Below, in pieces: positions 48,890 to 60,343 of a stretch of DNA of 64,000 bases; position 1 is the first letter of the stretch; every line of letters begins with the position of its first letter. The position numbers and the translations under genes were made by a program. Source of the stretch: Streptomyces sp. P3 (lineage in GTDB: Bacteria; Actinomycetota; Actinomycetes; Streptomycetales; Streptomycetaceae); the NCBI GenBank assembly GCA_016893485.2, contig JAFEKX020000001.1, forward strand, positions 5,084,001 through 5,148,000, read 5' to 3'. Below the pieces are notes generated by a model. The model did not search any database and was not told the origin of the DNA. It saw only the letters and a program-made list of their open reading frames with translations.

Positions 48890-50746
48890 GTGAGCCGACG
48901 AAGGAACGAGCGGGACCAGGCAGGCCGGGGCAGCCTTGGGCGCCGGTGGCCTGAACACCGGGGCCTGCAACGGTTGTTGCTGCTGGCCCCCCTCCTGTTC
49001 CTGCTCCTCCTCGGCACCGCGCCCACCGCCTCCGCGCACGCGGCCCTCGAATCCACCGACCCGGCCGACGGCAGCGTCCTCAAGTCCGCCCCCGCACGGT
49101 CACCCTCACGTTCTCCGAGTCGGTCGCCCTCCTCGACGACTCCTTCCGCGTCTACGACCCCGACAACCGCCGGGTGTCGACGAGTTCGGCGCACCACGCG
49201 AAGGGCGCGGGCGACACGGCGAGCGTCACCCTGCCGGGGAAGCTGGGCACCGGCACCTTCACGGTCGCCTGGCGCGTGGTCTCCGCCGACAGCCACCCGG
49301 TGTCGGGCGCGTTCACCTTCTCCATCGGCAAACCCTCCGCCACCACCACCCCGGTCGCCACCGCTCCGACGGAGGACCCCCTTACCGGCACGCTCTACGA
49401 CATGGCCCGCTACGTCGCCTACATAGCCGCGGCCCTCCTCATCGGCACCGCCACCTTCCTGGCCCTGTGCCGCCCCCGGACCCGACGGTCCTCAACAAGC
49501 CGATCCGCACGGGCTGGTGGACCCTCCTGACGGCCACACTCGCCCTGCTCCTGCTCCGTTCCCCTACGAGGCAGGCACCGCCCTCACCACGGCCTTCGAA
49601 CCCTCCGCGATCCCGAAGACGCTGACGACCCGCCCGGGCGAGGCCCTGGCAGCCCGAGCCGTACTCCTGGCCGCAACAGCCGTCTTCCTCCTACGACTTC
49701 GGGGCAGGGACCGTTTCGGCCGCGTGACGTTGGCGACAGGCACCGCGCTGGCGATCGGACTGGCGCTGACCTGGGCATCGGCGGAACACGCGTCCGCCGG
49801 GATCCAGGTGCCGGTGGCGATGACGTCGGCGGTCCTGCACCTGCTCGCGATGTCCGTCTGGCTGGGCGGTCTGACGGCCCTCCTCGCGACCCTCTACCGC
49901 TCACCGAACCTCGACGCGGCCCCGGTCGCCCGCTTCTCCCGCCTCGCCTTCACCTCGGTCACCGTCCTGGTCGTCACCGGCGTCTACCAGTCCTGGCGCG
50001 GCCTCGGCTCCTGGAACGCCCTGACCGGGACGTCGTACGGCCGCATCCTGCTGGTGAAACTCGGCGCGGTCGTGCTGCTGCTCGCGGCGGCGGGCTGGTC
50101 CCGGCAGTGGACGAGTCGATTGACGGGGGCCGAAGTCCGAGTCCCGGTACCGGAGTTGGTGCGGACGGGCGCGGACGGAGCCCCGCCTTCCACGGGAGAC
50201 GGGCCGCCTTCCACGAGAGACGGCGGGACCGCGCCGGAGGCCGCCGCCGACGACTCCCAGGACCGCCTCCGCCGCGGCCTGCGCCGCTCGGTGCTGGTCG
50301 AAGTCGCCGTAGGAGTCGCGGTGTTGGTCGTCACCACCCTCCTCACCAACACCCTCCCGGGCCGCGCGGCGGCCGACGCCCAGCAGACGGCGACCTCGGC
50401 CGGCATACCGGCCGCCTCCGTCACCACCGTCCCCTTCCGCGTCGGCGACGCCGGCGGCAAGGTACAGATCACCCTCGACCCGGGCCGCGTGGGCGAGAAC
50501 TCGGTCGAGGCGGTCGTCTACGGCCCCGACGGCGGCTTCGCCACCGTCCCCGAACTCCGCCTCTCCTTCACCCTCCCCGCCCAGAAGATCGGCCCCCTCG
50601 ACGCCGACGTCAAGGACGAGGGCGGCTACTGGGGCACCAACTCCCTCAACCTCCCGATCGCCGGGACCTGGACGATGAAGGTGACCGTCCGGACGTCGGA
50701 CGTGGACCAGGTGAGTGTGTCGAGGGACGTGCGGATCGTGCGATAG
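48890..50746 (+). CDS. CopC-CopD copper-resistance/uptake fusion protein
   Basis: About 619 residues. The signal peptide ends PTASA and the mature protein begins HAALESTDPADGSVL; the N-terminal His is the CopC copper ligand, and SADSHPVSGAFTF supplies another. A CopD-type membrane domain of about eight helices follows (LHLLAMSVWLGGLTALLATL, TVLVVTGVYQSWRGLG). A C-terminal extracytoplasmic beta domain (FRVGDAGGKVQITLDPGRVG) resembles FixH/YtkA. Repairs near 49098, 49478 and 49560 are needed. It handles periplasmic copper, probably for uptake. Confidence 0.85.
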
Positions 50747-50767
50747 GACCGGCCGGTCGGGGCGCGG

Positions 50768-51762
50768 TTACCGCTGGCCCCGGATGCGCTGCGCGACCTC
50801 GCTGTTCTCGGTCTCCCACCAGGGGCGTACGAGGTCGGGGCCCTCAGCCGACGCGGTCGTCTCCGCCGCTGTCGCCTTCGCGGGTGTCGCCCGGACCACC
50901 TCCAGTTCCTCGTCCAGCCGTCGGTCCAGGGCGACCGTCTCGGCGCGTTCCGTGCGGGCCCACTGGACGAGGATCGCGAGGAGGAAGGGGACGGCGACGA
51001 GTTCGGCGATGCTGACCATCGCGCCGCCGCCGAGCTGCTGGTCGTGCTGGATGTCGGGGGCCCAGGACGGGGAGTGGCTGAGGTACCAGGAGCCGGCGAT
51101 CAGGGTGCCGTGGGTCATCACCACGATGCCCGGGACCGCGTCGATGATCCCGTCCACGAACACCAGGCCCGCCCGCACCGGGTGGGTGCACCAGGCGGGC
51201 AGTGCCTCCTCGCGGGTGAGGACCGGGAGGACGAACAGGCTTCCGGCGAGCAGCAGGTGGAGGTACATCAGCTGGTGCAGCCAGTTGTCGGCCAGGGCGG
51301 TCTCGAAGTACGGCGTGAAGTAGATCGTCAGCTCGGTCGCCAGCACCAGGGCCGTGCTGACCAGGGGGAACGTGAGGAGTCGGACCAGGCGACCGGTCAG
51401 GGCTCCCTGCGTGCGAGCCGCGGCGCGTTCGGGCAGGGCGCGGAGGGCGAGCCGTAGGGGATCGCCGAGGGCCAGGCCGAGGGGGCGATCAGGTCCAGGA
51501 GGACGTTCTGGACGGCGGCCGGCCAGAACAGCACGCGGTCGTAGACGGCGAGCGCGGACATCGTCGCGACGACGATCGTGCCGAGACCGAGCACCGCGAA
51601 CGCGGCGGTCCGCGCCACCGGCCACGCCTCGCCGCGCCGCCGCAGCCGCAGGACGCCCCAGCCGTACAGGCCGGCGAGGACCACGACCACCAGCAGCGCG
51701 GGGACGTCCGCCTGCCACGAGGAGAACAGCCGTCCGTCGGTGAGCTGCGGCGGGGTCTCCAT
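50768..51762 (-). CDS. CtaG-like cytochrome c oxidase assembly membrane protein
   Basis: About 331 residues. Multi-helix protein with RLFSSWQADVPALLVVVVLA, AVQNVLLDLIAPLGLALGDP (after one C is restored near 51488), TPYFETALADNWLHQLMYLH, and GIIDAVPGIVVMTHGTLIAG. The His-containing helices fit copper delivery for oxidase Cu centres. It is convergent with the CopC-CopD gene, giving a copper-handling pair. A charged C-terminal tail ends RIRGQR. Confidence 0.82.
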
Positions 51763-51897
51763 CGCGATCTGCCTCCACGGGCGGTCGGCCGGCCGGACGG
51801 TGGGGGTTCCGTCGGTTCGGCCGGTTCTGTCGGATCTGCCGCAGCACTCTATGCCGCCGAGTGCCGCGGCGAGGACCCGACCCCGGGACCCCGGGGC

Positions 51898-53318
51898 CTA
51901 CCGCGACTGGCGCATGATCCAGTCCCGGATGCCGGGGATCGTGTACGCGATCTGCCAGGTGCCCATGTGCGCGCTGGTCGTCGAGCCGGACGGCACGGTC
52001 GTGCCGGTCCTGAACGCGGCGAAGTTCACCGGGGTGCGCTGGGCCTTCAGGGCCCGCACGTCCGCCGCGAATCCGGCGGCGGTGGACTGGCCGTCCCACA
52101 GCGCGGTGCCGACCTTCGTGCCCTGTTCCTGGATGACCTCGGTGATCGCCTGCTCGCCCGGGTACGCCTTGGTGTCGTCGGCCGAGACGAGGATCCACAG
52201 GTTCTTCTTGGCGAGGGGCACCGCCTGCGCCTCCGGCCACTGCCCGGCCACGACGAACGCGGCGGCGAACAGGTCCGGGTATCGGATGTTCAGGCCGAGG
52301 GACATCATCGCGCCCATCGACTGACCGGTCGTGTAGAGGCGGTCGCGGTCGACGCTGTACTGCCCCGCGACGGACTCGACGAGGTTCGCGGTGGCGTCGA
52401 AGAGGGTCGACGGCTCGTAGTTGTCGTCGATCACCACCGCGCCGTACTCGGGCGCGAGCACGAACGCCTCGTGCCGGGCCTGGTCCTCCGGACTCGCCCA
52501 GCACACCGCGCCCAGACCCTGGACCAACGGACCCTCGGTCGCGACGTTGACCACGCTCGCGTCATGCATGAACAGCACCAACGGGTAGCTCTTGCGCGGG
52601 TTGTAGTGCCGGGGACGAACAGGTTGTACTTCAGGGTCTGGCCGGTCGCCGGGTCGTCGAAGGTGAACTGCCGGAAGTCGTCCACGATGAGGTTCTTCAC
52701 GGCGTCGGTGGTCAGCGCCGCGGTACTCGCGGCGTACTGCCTGCCCCGGGTGGTGGTGACGGTGCCGGCCTGGGTGAGCGTGGCCTTCGCGGCGACGATC
52801 GTCCCGCCGGGCGTGGTGTCACCGACCTGCGGGCCACCCGCGCCGACCCCGCCGCCGGAGCCACCGGTCCCACCCGTCCCGCCGGTCCCGCCGCCGGTGG
52901 GCGGGGTGCCGGAACCCTGGCCCGTCACCCACAGGGCCGCCGCCGTGTCGTCCGGCGACAGTTCGACGACGACGTAGCGGCCGTCCCGGGACCGCCGCGC
53001 GAGGTCGGCGGAACGGTTCGTGTAGACCTTCGTCACCGTGCGGTCGGTGACGGTGAACGTCGACGTCGACAGCCTCCGCCCGTCGATGACCCGGTCGTAC
53101 TCGACGGCTACGGCGACGAGCTTCTGCCCCGCCCCGAAGACCTGGGTGATGGCGGTGACGCCCTTTACATGGCCCCCGGCGGAATCCGCGGCCCCCGTCC
53201 CGCTCGCCTCATTCGCCTCACTCGCCTCACTCGCCGAGCTGGGGCTCGCGCCGCCGAACACCGCCAGGGCCCCGGCCGTCGCGGTCGCCGTACCGGCCAT
53301 GAACCTACGCCTGTCCAT
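51898..53318 (-). CDS. Tat-secreted esterase, PHB-depolymerase-like
   Basis: About 473 residues. MDRRRFMAGTATATAGAL is a twin-arginine signal. An N-terminal beta domain, a Gly/Thr linker (GGGTGGTGGTGGSGGG) and an alpha/beta-hydrolase domain follow. The nucleophile is the Ser of TTGQSMGAMMSLGL near residue 333; the His is probably in SAHMGTWQIAY. One C restored near 52607 joins NLFVP to RHYNPRKSYPLVLF. ATG 53318 has AAGGAG upstream. It hydrolyses an extracellular ester, substrate unknown. Confidence 0.8.
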
Positions 53319-53761
53319 GAAGGTGAACTCCTTCGATCGAGGTCTGTCGGGGCTGCCGGCGCCACTGTCCTGCCCCAATCTGTGAAGCCGGCCGAGAAAG
53401 GAGCCCCTTTTTCACAGGTACCTCAGAGGTTTCCTGGTGGCACGGGGAATGCACATCGCGCAATCTCAGCTGTCGCGATGCATTGCTCCGCAGTGGTTGA
53501 CCCGCATTTCCTTCATTCGGATGGCGGGGATTCGGCGATGGAATCCGGCCGTATTCAGAGCGAACTCAGAGGTGGGTTCGGGGGCGGTGTCTACGACCGC
53601 GTGGTCCGCAGGCGGGGTGAGGTTGTCACGTCCCGAGACCGTTTCCGGCGACAATCGCGGGACGACGGCGACGACGGACAAGCGCTCAGAGCGAGTTGGC
53701 CGAGCAAGTCGGGTAAGCCGGGTAAGCCGGACGGTCCGCGTAGAAGTACGAGGGCAACGGA
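53319..53761. promoter_or_regulatory. Intergenic region with a large dyad
   Basis: aatgcacatcgcg (53448-53460) and cgcgatgcatt (53474-53484) form an imperfect inverted repeat between the divergent esterase and PH-domain genes. Otherwise I see no gene or known signal here. Confidence 0.4.
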
Positions 53762-54316
53762 GTGACAGCGATGGGCAGTTCACCGGGCGCGGCCTCGCCG
53801 CCGGACGAGATACGCATCCGTACGACGGCATGGCAACGGACAACACCCTTCCTCCCCATGGCAGTTCTCACGGCGGTGCTCTTCCTCCTCACCCCCGGGA
53901 CGGAGTTCAGGCCACCGGGCGGACTGCCGGCGGTGGCGGCGTTCTGGATCGTCCTGCTGGTGCTGGGCGCCCTCCTCCCGTCCCGCCTCGGCATCACCCT
54001 CACCCCGTCCGCGATCGTGATCCACACCTTCCTCCGCCGCACGATCCCCTGGTCCGACATCCAGGGCATGAAGATCGAGACGGTCCTGGGCAGCCGCACG
54101 GTCGTCCTGTACGAGACGAACGGCCGCCGTACCGAACTCGGAGTCCCCACCACGGGATTCCTCGTCCGGGACCGCCGCTTCAAGGAGAAGTTCCGCACCA
54201 TAGAGACCTGGTGGACGACCCACAGGGGCCCGGACTGGACCCCGGCCCCGCAGTCCCCGGCCTGGTGGAACACCCAACCGCCCGCGGAACAGGACCCGTT
54301 GACCCCGCCCAAGTAG
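53762..54316 (+). CDS. PH-domain membrane protein
   Basis: 184 residues, intact. Two helices (FLPMAVLTAVLFLLTPG; AVAAFWIVLLVLGALLP) are followed by a bacterial PH-like domain (GITLTPSAIVIHTFLRRTIP, WSDIQGMKIE, RTVVLYETNGRRTELGVP). A Trp/Pro-rich tail ends the protein. ATG 53771 is an alternative to GTG 53762. A conserved actinobacterial membrane protein of unknown role. Confidence 0.78.
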   Translation: MTAMGSSPGAASPPDEIRIRTTAWQRTTPFLPMAVLTAVLFLLTPGTEFRPPGGLPAVAAFWIVLLVLGALLPSRLGITLTPSAIVIHTFLRRTIPWSDIQGMKIETVLGSRTVVLYETNGRRTELGVPTTGFLVRDRRFKEKFRTIETWWTTHRGPDWTPAPQSPAWWNTQPPAEQDPLTPPK

Positions 54317-54633
54317 CCAAGCAGCAAACCGGGTTGAGCGGCTCGGGCCCACCCCGGAACCCAGCCACGGAGGAAGGAGCGAAAGCCAGGGCCCTGCCCC
54401 GCAAGGGTCCCGACCCCGGAACATCACAGTCGACGGCACGACCTACCGCCGACGCCTGTGCCGAGGCCTGTGCCGCAGGCCGACCTACTCCCAGGCGCTG
54501 GCCTGGTCACCGTGCACCTGTGCGGTGAAGCAGACGGACGAAGCCAACACGACCCTGCGACGCCCAACTCCGTGACGGACAGCCGCTGTAGAAGTCCGAG
54601 GCGCGCCGATGGGCCGTCGTGGGGACCGGACGG
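54317..54633. other. Intergenic stretch, nothing recognised
   Basis: Between the convergent PH-domain and glutaredoxin genes. The open frames here lack coding character and I see no strong hairpin. Confidence 0.5.
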
Positions 54634-54921
54634 TCAGCTACCGTCCGCCGCCCCCGACAACAGATGAGGCGCGTACGCCCGCACCGCCTCCAGCAGCTCC
54701 CTCTTCGACGGATTCACCATCGCCCGCCCGGCCACGGTCACCGTCGGCACGGTCTCGTTCCCGTCCGCGACGGACCGTACGAACGCCGCCGCATCCGGGT
54801 GCTTCCAGATGTTGACCTTGGTGAACTTGAGGCGGGTGAAGAGGAGTTGGGTGAGCAGGCGGATGCAGTACGGGCACCTGGGCCGCCAGTAGACGACGAC
54901 ACCCTCGGGTTCATCGGACAT
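54634..54921 (-). CDS. Glutaredoxin/mycoredoxin-like protein
   Basis: 95 residues, intact. The active site is CPYC at residues 16-19 in VVVYWRPRCPYCIRLL. The cis-Pro TVPTVTVAG and C-terminal NPSKRELLEAVRAY complete a thioredoxin fold. Mycoredoxins use mycothiol to reduce mixed disulfides. ATG 54921 has GGGAGA upstream. Confidence 0.87.
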   Translation of the reverse strand: MSDEPEGVVVYWRPRCPYCIRLLTQLLFTRLKFTKVNIWKHPDAAAFVRSVADGNETVPTVTVAGRAMVNPSKRELLEAVRAYAPHLLSGAADGS

Positions 54922-55314
54922 ATGTCTCCCCAACTGCCGCTTGCTCGCTTGGTCGCGTGGTCGCCAACTACCTTCCCACGGAGATGACTACGACTGACCC
55001 TGCCATGGTCACCTGTCCCGTTCCGGATTTGATCCGCCGGCGTTCCACGTGATGAGTTCCGTGATGAGTTCGCCGCATGACAGTTCGTCGGAATCGAGCT
55101 TCTTCATGACTTGGCCCGTGGCGTGTACTTCATGCCATGCCACGACGGTGCGTTATGGGCGGTTCAGGTCACGCCCTTGGCTTCTGAGGGGTGATTGGGG
55201 CGGAGCAAAGAACGGCGTGACAGCGGACCTTGAGGCGTCGGGGACGAGAAACCTACGTGCGTCGGGTTCCACTGAGAACTCGCGGAATTAGCAGTTTCGG
55301 TGTGTACAGGGAGC
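54922..55314. other. Intergenic stretch, nothing recognised
   Basis: About 390 bases with lower GC than the flanks and no gene I can support. An 80-codon + strand frame (55049-55291) lacks a family match and typical codon bias. Confidence 0.4.
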
Positions 55315-55346
55315 GGTCGGGGGCGGTGCGAGCCCCGCCCCCGACC
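55315..55346 (-). terminator. Hairpin terminator after the large secreted protein
   Basis: ggtcgggggcgg and ccgcccccgacc pair around tgcgagcc, seven bases past the stop codon on the minus strand. Confidence 0.85.
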
Positions 55347-55352
55347 TGGTGG

Positions 55353-58300
55353 TCAGCTGCTGTAGTACCCGGCCAGGTCGGCGATGACCTGGACCGAACC
55401 GGTGTGGTTGGCGAAGGTGACCCGTCCGTCAACCACCGGCACCACGACCATGTTGGAAATAGTCTGCCCTGCGCCGAAGTTGAGGTTCGAGACCCCGGGC
55501 TCCGGCAGACCGTGCGGGTGGACCGTCAGATATCCCCGGCCGAAGGCGCCGTGACCGTCACGTTGAGCACCACTGCCGTGACCCCGGAGGAGGGGACGCC
55601 GGCCGTACCGGTGACCGGGAGGCTGACCAGACCGCCCGGGGCGACGGCTCCGGGCCGGGCACCCAGTCCGCTGCGTGTGTCCAGTAGCCGCAGCGGGCCC
55701 GCCGGGGTGAAGGTCGAACCGGTGGCGGAGAAGTATCCCGTGACATCGGCGAGGAGGTCGACGGAGCCCGCACTGTTGCGCAGGTCCACCGAACCGTTCA
55801 CGACCGGGACGACGACCATGTTGGGGATCGTCCGGTCGGCGGGGAAGTTGATGTTGGATACGGCCGGCAGCGACTGGCCGTCGGGGTACACGGTGATGTA
55901 GCCCCCGGTGGTGGGCCGGACGGCGGTGACGTTCATGACGACGGCGGTGACCCCGGTTGCGGGGATACCGTGGGTCCCGGCGACCTTGAGCTCGACGATT
56001 CCGCCCGCGCCGATCCGCGCCTTGGGGGCGCCGGTGCCGTTGCGGGTGTCCAGGAAGCGCGTCGGCGAGACCGGCGTCAAGGCCGAACCTGAACTCCCCT
56101 CCGCGTAGTAGCCCGTGACGTCGGCGAGGAGGTCGACGGAGCCCGCACTGTTGCGCAGGTCCACCGATCCGTTCCGTACGGGAACCGTCACCAGGTTGGC
56201 GATGGTCTGCGGCGCCGTGTAGTTGACGCTGGAGACGGTCGGCAGCGGCTGACCGGCGGGGTACACGTCGACGTGGCCGTTGCCGGTGGGCCGGACGGCG
56301 GTGACGTTCATGACGACCGCGGTGACCCCGGTGGCGGGGACACCGCGCGTCCCGGCGACCTTGAGCTCGACGATTCCGCCCGCGCCGACCCGTGCCCTGG
56401 GGGCGCCGGTGCCGTTGCGGGTGTCCAGGAAGCGCGTCGGCGAGACCGGGACGAGGCGGTTGTGGGTCGCCGCCGGTGCGGCGGTGACGGTGTAGGCGCC
56501 CGGAAGGTAGCCGGGTGACGGGATGCCGGATGTGTACCCGACGTTGTCGATCACCAGGTCGTACGCGCCCGGGAGGAGGTCGTACGTACTGAGCCGCACG
56601 GTGAGCGTGGTGCCATCGGCGCTGACGGAGACCGGCTCGGCGGTGCGGGAGTCGTCCCCGGACCGGAGTTCCACCTGGGTGCCGAGGGTCAGGTTCGCGC
56701 CGTGCAGCACAACCTGGTTGGACGTCCCGGCAGGTCCGCTCGTCGGGCCCAATGAGGTGACGTCGGCCGACTTCGGCTGAGTGGTGCAGCCGCTCTTGCA
56801 GACACCCTGCATGGAGTACTCGACCGGAGTGTCCGCCTGGTACGGGCTCACCAGCATCAGGTAGTCGCCCGCGGAGGCGCTGGAGGTGGTGAGGCAGGAG
56901 TAGCTGAAGACACCGGCGTTGTCACCGTTGCACTGGTAGGAGTAGTCGGCGCTCGCGCCGGCGAAGCGGGTGGTGCTCAGCAGGCTCACCCACGGGGTGC
57001 CCGTGCTGCTGCTCTGGGTGCCGTACACCTGGAAGCGCTGCGACGGCTCCATGGGGATCACGGCGCAGTACGCGGTTGCGGACTCGGTGAACGTGCCGCT
57101 CCGCACGGAAAAGCCCTGCGGGGACACCTTGTTCGCCGTGCACTCCGGGGCCCAGCCCGAGGCGGTGCCGACGCGCCAGGTGTCGACGTGTGCGGAAATG
57201 GGGGTCTCGTCGTACCCCGAGGCCAGGATGATGACGATGTACGAGGTCGAGCCGGTGACGCGGCAGGAGACGCCCCACTGCCGGCACACGCTCGTGCCCG
57301 AGGCGTCGACCACCTTCAGCACCACGCCCGTGTTCCGGGCGGCCGTCGGGGTCCGCGCGGACATCCAGAGCTTGTCCGTGGCCGCAGCAGTGACACGCAG
57401 ACATCGGCTGTCCAGTGCGGAGTCGAGGGTGAAGGACGTGGAGGCTCCACCGACGGTGAGCGAGGCCGGAGCGGCGCACGTCGCCGTCGAAGAGATGTCC
57501 CGGCGGACCAGCTTGTACGTGTCCGAGGCGCCGGTGCCCGTCAGCAGGGCCGTGTAGCCGACACCGGCCGTGAACCGGCAGGTGGTCGTGGAGCCGCCGA
57601 CAGTGGTGCACAGCTCGTTGCCGGCGCCGTCGAACACCCGCACCGCGGCGTTGACCCTGTTGGTGTTGTTCGTGTAGTCGAACATCTCGGCGGTGGAGTG
57701 CTGGTCGGCGGCGATGCCCAGGCACACGGCCTGGGTCGTGCTGGTGAGCGGAACCGACACGCCCCAGGTGCCGTCGAACGCCGACTGCGGCCAGGCCGTG
57801 CAGCCCGCGGTCTTCCCGGTGTCCTGGACGGCGAGCTGGTACTCACCCGCGGCGGAGCCCGAGAGGACCGCGTGGAACGGGGCGGTCCCGGTCAGCTTGC
57901 AGATCACCGGGGAGTCGTCGTTGTCGCACTGCGCGATGCCCTTGGCGTCGAACACTCGGTAGCTCGGGTTGACTCCGCCGTCCGGTGTCCGGTCGATCAG
58001 GTAGAGGCCGTGGCCGGTGGCCGTCGGGAGGGACAGACACTGCTGCTCGCCCGGTCCGCCGAAGGCACCCTTCACCGCGCCGGAGGCGAAGCCGTCGTCG
58101 CGTACGTCGGTGCAGCCCTGCGTCAGGTTCGTCGCGTACAGCCGGACCCCGAAGGCGGCCGGGGCGCTGCTGCGCCCGTCGCGCGCCCAGGTGTAATCAC
58201 CTGCGGTCAGGGTGCAGGGGGCGAGCAGCGTGGGGGTGCAGCGGGACGTGCCGTCGGTGGCGTAGAGGCTCCCGGAGACGCTGTCGCCGACGGTGTCGAA

Positions 58301-59294
58301 GAGATAGGGCCCGGAGGCGGGTACGTGCAGGACGCGGCAGCGCGCGGTGGACGTGGCGTCCGGGACCGTGCCGTAGGCCAGCGGCTGGACGGTGGGGCAG
58401 CCGGCGGGAGCGGAGAGGCGGGCCGACGTGAGGCTGTAGTCCATGCTCGCCGCGTACGACTGGTTCGTCAGCACACGGAACGGTGCATCGCCCTTGAGGG
58501 TGCAGTCGAAGTCCGTGGCGTTGTTCTCACGGGTCGTGCAGACCTCGGTGCCGGTGGCGTCGTAGACGGTCCCGGTCACCTGCCACGCGGACAGATGGCT
58601 CCGCAGAACGTCCCCGGCGGCGGACGGCAGGCCGAAGCAGTGGCCGGCGGACCCGGCGGTAAGCGTGTCGGCGAGGGACTTCGGCGCCCCGAGGGCGGTG
58701 TCGTCCTTGAGACCGCGGTGCAGGAAGTACCGGACAGCAGAGCCGTGTACGACACCGAGAAGCCACTCGGCGCGGCCCCGGCCTGCACGGTGTACGTACC
58801 GGCCTGGCTCGTCGGACACCGTGCCGCCCCGTACGCGCCGTCGGGCCGGTCGCAGGTGACCGTCGAACCGTCCGGTGCGGTGAGCGTCGGGTACTGGGGC
58901 TGGTCATCGGTGGAGACGACCTGGAGGAACACCAGGTCGTCGGGGTTCGGCAGGGTGAAGGTGAAGCTCGCGCCGCCCTCGGGCCCGGCGGAGCAGGTGT
59001 AGACCGTTCCCGACTCAATCGCCCCGGAGCAGGTGTCGGCCGCGTCGCTACGGCCGATCTCGCGCGCGGCGGTGGCGTGCAGCGCCTCGGGAGCCGCCTT
59101 CTTCTCCGGAGACTTAGGTGTCGCGGGCCCGGAGGCCGCGGCCGTGGTCTTCGGGGTCGGCACGGCCACGGCGGAAGCCGTGCCGGTCTGTGCGGTGAAC
59201 GAGGCCAGGACGGCGACGATCAGCGCGAGAAGCGAAGTGGCCCCCTGGACGCGTGTCGTCTTCGGCGTTGTTCCCTGATGGACGTGTGAAGCAT
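55353..59294 (-). CDS. Large secreted multi-domain protein with IPT/TIG and C-terminal LDTR repeats
   Basis: About 1,313 residues. ATG 59294 follows AGGGGG; the signal peptide contains LLALIVAVLASFTAQTGTAS. Residues 70-830 hold about seven Cys-containing beta units of 100 residues each (recurring YEL/CSLPTATG-like and TCTFTAG-like patterns). An IPT/TIG domain is at 841-938 (SLGPTSGPAGTSNQVVLHGA). Three repeats of about 125 residues follow, each opening SPTRFLDTRNGTG or PLRLLDTRSGLG and containing GVTAVVMNVTAV. Shifts near 59228, 58730 and 55533 were bridged; the last restores the end SVQVIADLAGYYSS. A likely surface or matrix protein; ligand unknown. Confidence 0.75.
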
Positions 59295-59506
59295 GCGTTC
59301 CCCCTGGAAAGCGCAGGCCCCGTCCCTGTGGTGCTCACGAGGGCTCTTGGGGCGAGCGAATTCTAACGAGGGGCAAGGACAGACGTTCGATCTTTACTGT
59401 GGCGTGGATCATGCCTTCCCGACCGATGTATTCGCGCCTCGGTCCAGGTCGTACAGGCAGCACCACCACGCCGCAGACGAACGGAAACGCAGCCACGGCC
59501 GGACCC

Positions 59507-59660
59507 GTGAAGGGCCCGCGAGCTACTTCCCCTCGATCGAGAAGAAGTACGGCCGACCGATCGCGGAGTGGAAGGACCTCATCCGCGCCTCGCCCCTGAC
59601 CGAGCACATGGACTGATCACCTGGCTCAAGACGGAACACGGCCTGGGCTACGGCCACGCC
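59507..59660 (+). pseudogene. DUF4287 remnant
   Basis: GPASYFPSIEKKYGRPIAEW, KDLIRASPLTEHMD and LITWLKTEHGLGYGHA are the N-terminal half of a DUF4287 protein, split by one missing base near 59595 and lacking a clean start (GTG 59507 needs another repair). It stops abruptly at GHAK where the tRNA terminator begins. I read it as a truncated remnant. Confidence 0.6.
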
Positions 59661-59663
59661 AAA

Positions 59664-59703
59664 CGTCGAAGGGCCCCACCGCAAGCGGTGGGGCCCTTCG
59701 ACG
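59664..59703 (-). terminator. Hairpin terminator of the original tRNA-Ser(GGA) locus
   Basis: cgtcgaagggccccaccgc and gcggtggggcccttcgacg form a 17-19 bp stem. It lies just beyond the tRNA fragment in the tRNA's direction, as in an intact tRNA gene. Confidence 0.8.
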
Positions 59704-59722
59704 TATTGCCCGGTGAGAGCAA

Positions 59723-59778
59723 TGGCGGAGGATACGAGATTCGAACTCGTGAGGGGTTGCCCCCAACACGCTTTCCAA
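59723..59778 (-). mobile_element. Attachment site: 3' fragment of tRNA-Ser(GGA)
   Basis: On the minus strand this reads TTGGAAAGCGTG, the variable arm, T arm ACGAGTTCGAATCTCGT and TATCCTCCGCCA. That is the tRNA-Ser(GGA) sequence from the anticodon to the 3' end with CCA. The 5' half is absent: identity stops at the anticodon loop. This is the displaced 3' end left when an element integrates into a tRNA gene. The host flank (with terminator) lies to the left and the element to the right. Confidence 0.85.
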
Positions 59779-59926
59779 CTGTGGTGGTGGGGTGTTGGGC
59801 GTCGTTCGGGGGCGTTCGCCTGGGTTCATGGGCGGCTGGGCCTCGGTCGGCACTCAAGCCTTGGTCTCGGCTGAACGACCGTGAACGTTGCTGAATGAGA
59901 CGGAAACTGAGACGGCGGCCCACGGT

Positions 59927-60343
59927 TCAGCCACTGTCCTTGCAACCGACGGCTGACGGCTCGTCGTGGCACAACTGGTCCTGGTGAGACTGGACCTCAC
60001 CCCCACGCAAGAAGATCATGAGGATCAAGATGGCCATTACGGCTTGGGTGACAACCGTCACGACGGCGTCGACCCATGCGGCTGTCACAGCCGCCGCAAT
60101 GGCGAGGACTCCGACTCCGCCGACGGCGACCAGGTAGCCCCACAAGGGTTCGGTCGTGGCGGTCTTTTCCGAGTCGAGATCGAAACCGGACAGGAACCAG
60201 AGTCCGAAGATCACCGCCAGGGCGATCAGCTCCAGGAGCACGAGACCACACCCGGCTGCGGTGTCGGCACCCCGGTCCACGCGGCGCCGCTGCCTGGAGC
60301 CGGTGGTGGCGTCGAAGGCCGGAGGGGCAACGGGTAAGTCCAT
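59927..60343 (-). CDS. Small multi-helix membrane protein (DUF6234-like)
   Basis: 138 residues: MDLPVAPPAFDATTGSRQRR, then three to four helices (CGLVLLELIALAVIFGLWFL, LVAVGGVGVLAIAAAVTA, VVTVVTQAVMAILILMIFL) and a short Cys-containing tail. It resembles small Streptomyces membrane proteins I associate with DUF6234. First gene inside the element. ATG 60343 is preferred over the upstream frame start. Function unknown. Confidence 0.6.
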   Translation of the reverse strand: MDLPVAPPAFDATTGSRQRRRVDRGADTAAGCGLVLLELIALAVIFGLWFLSGFDLDSEKTATTEPLWGYLVAVGGVGVLAIAAAVTAAWVDAVVTVVTQAVMAILILMIFLRGGEVQSHQDQLCHDEPSAVGCKDSG

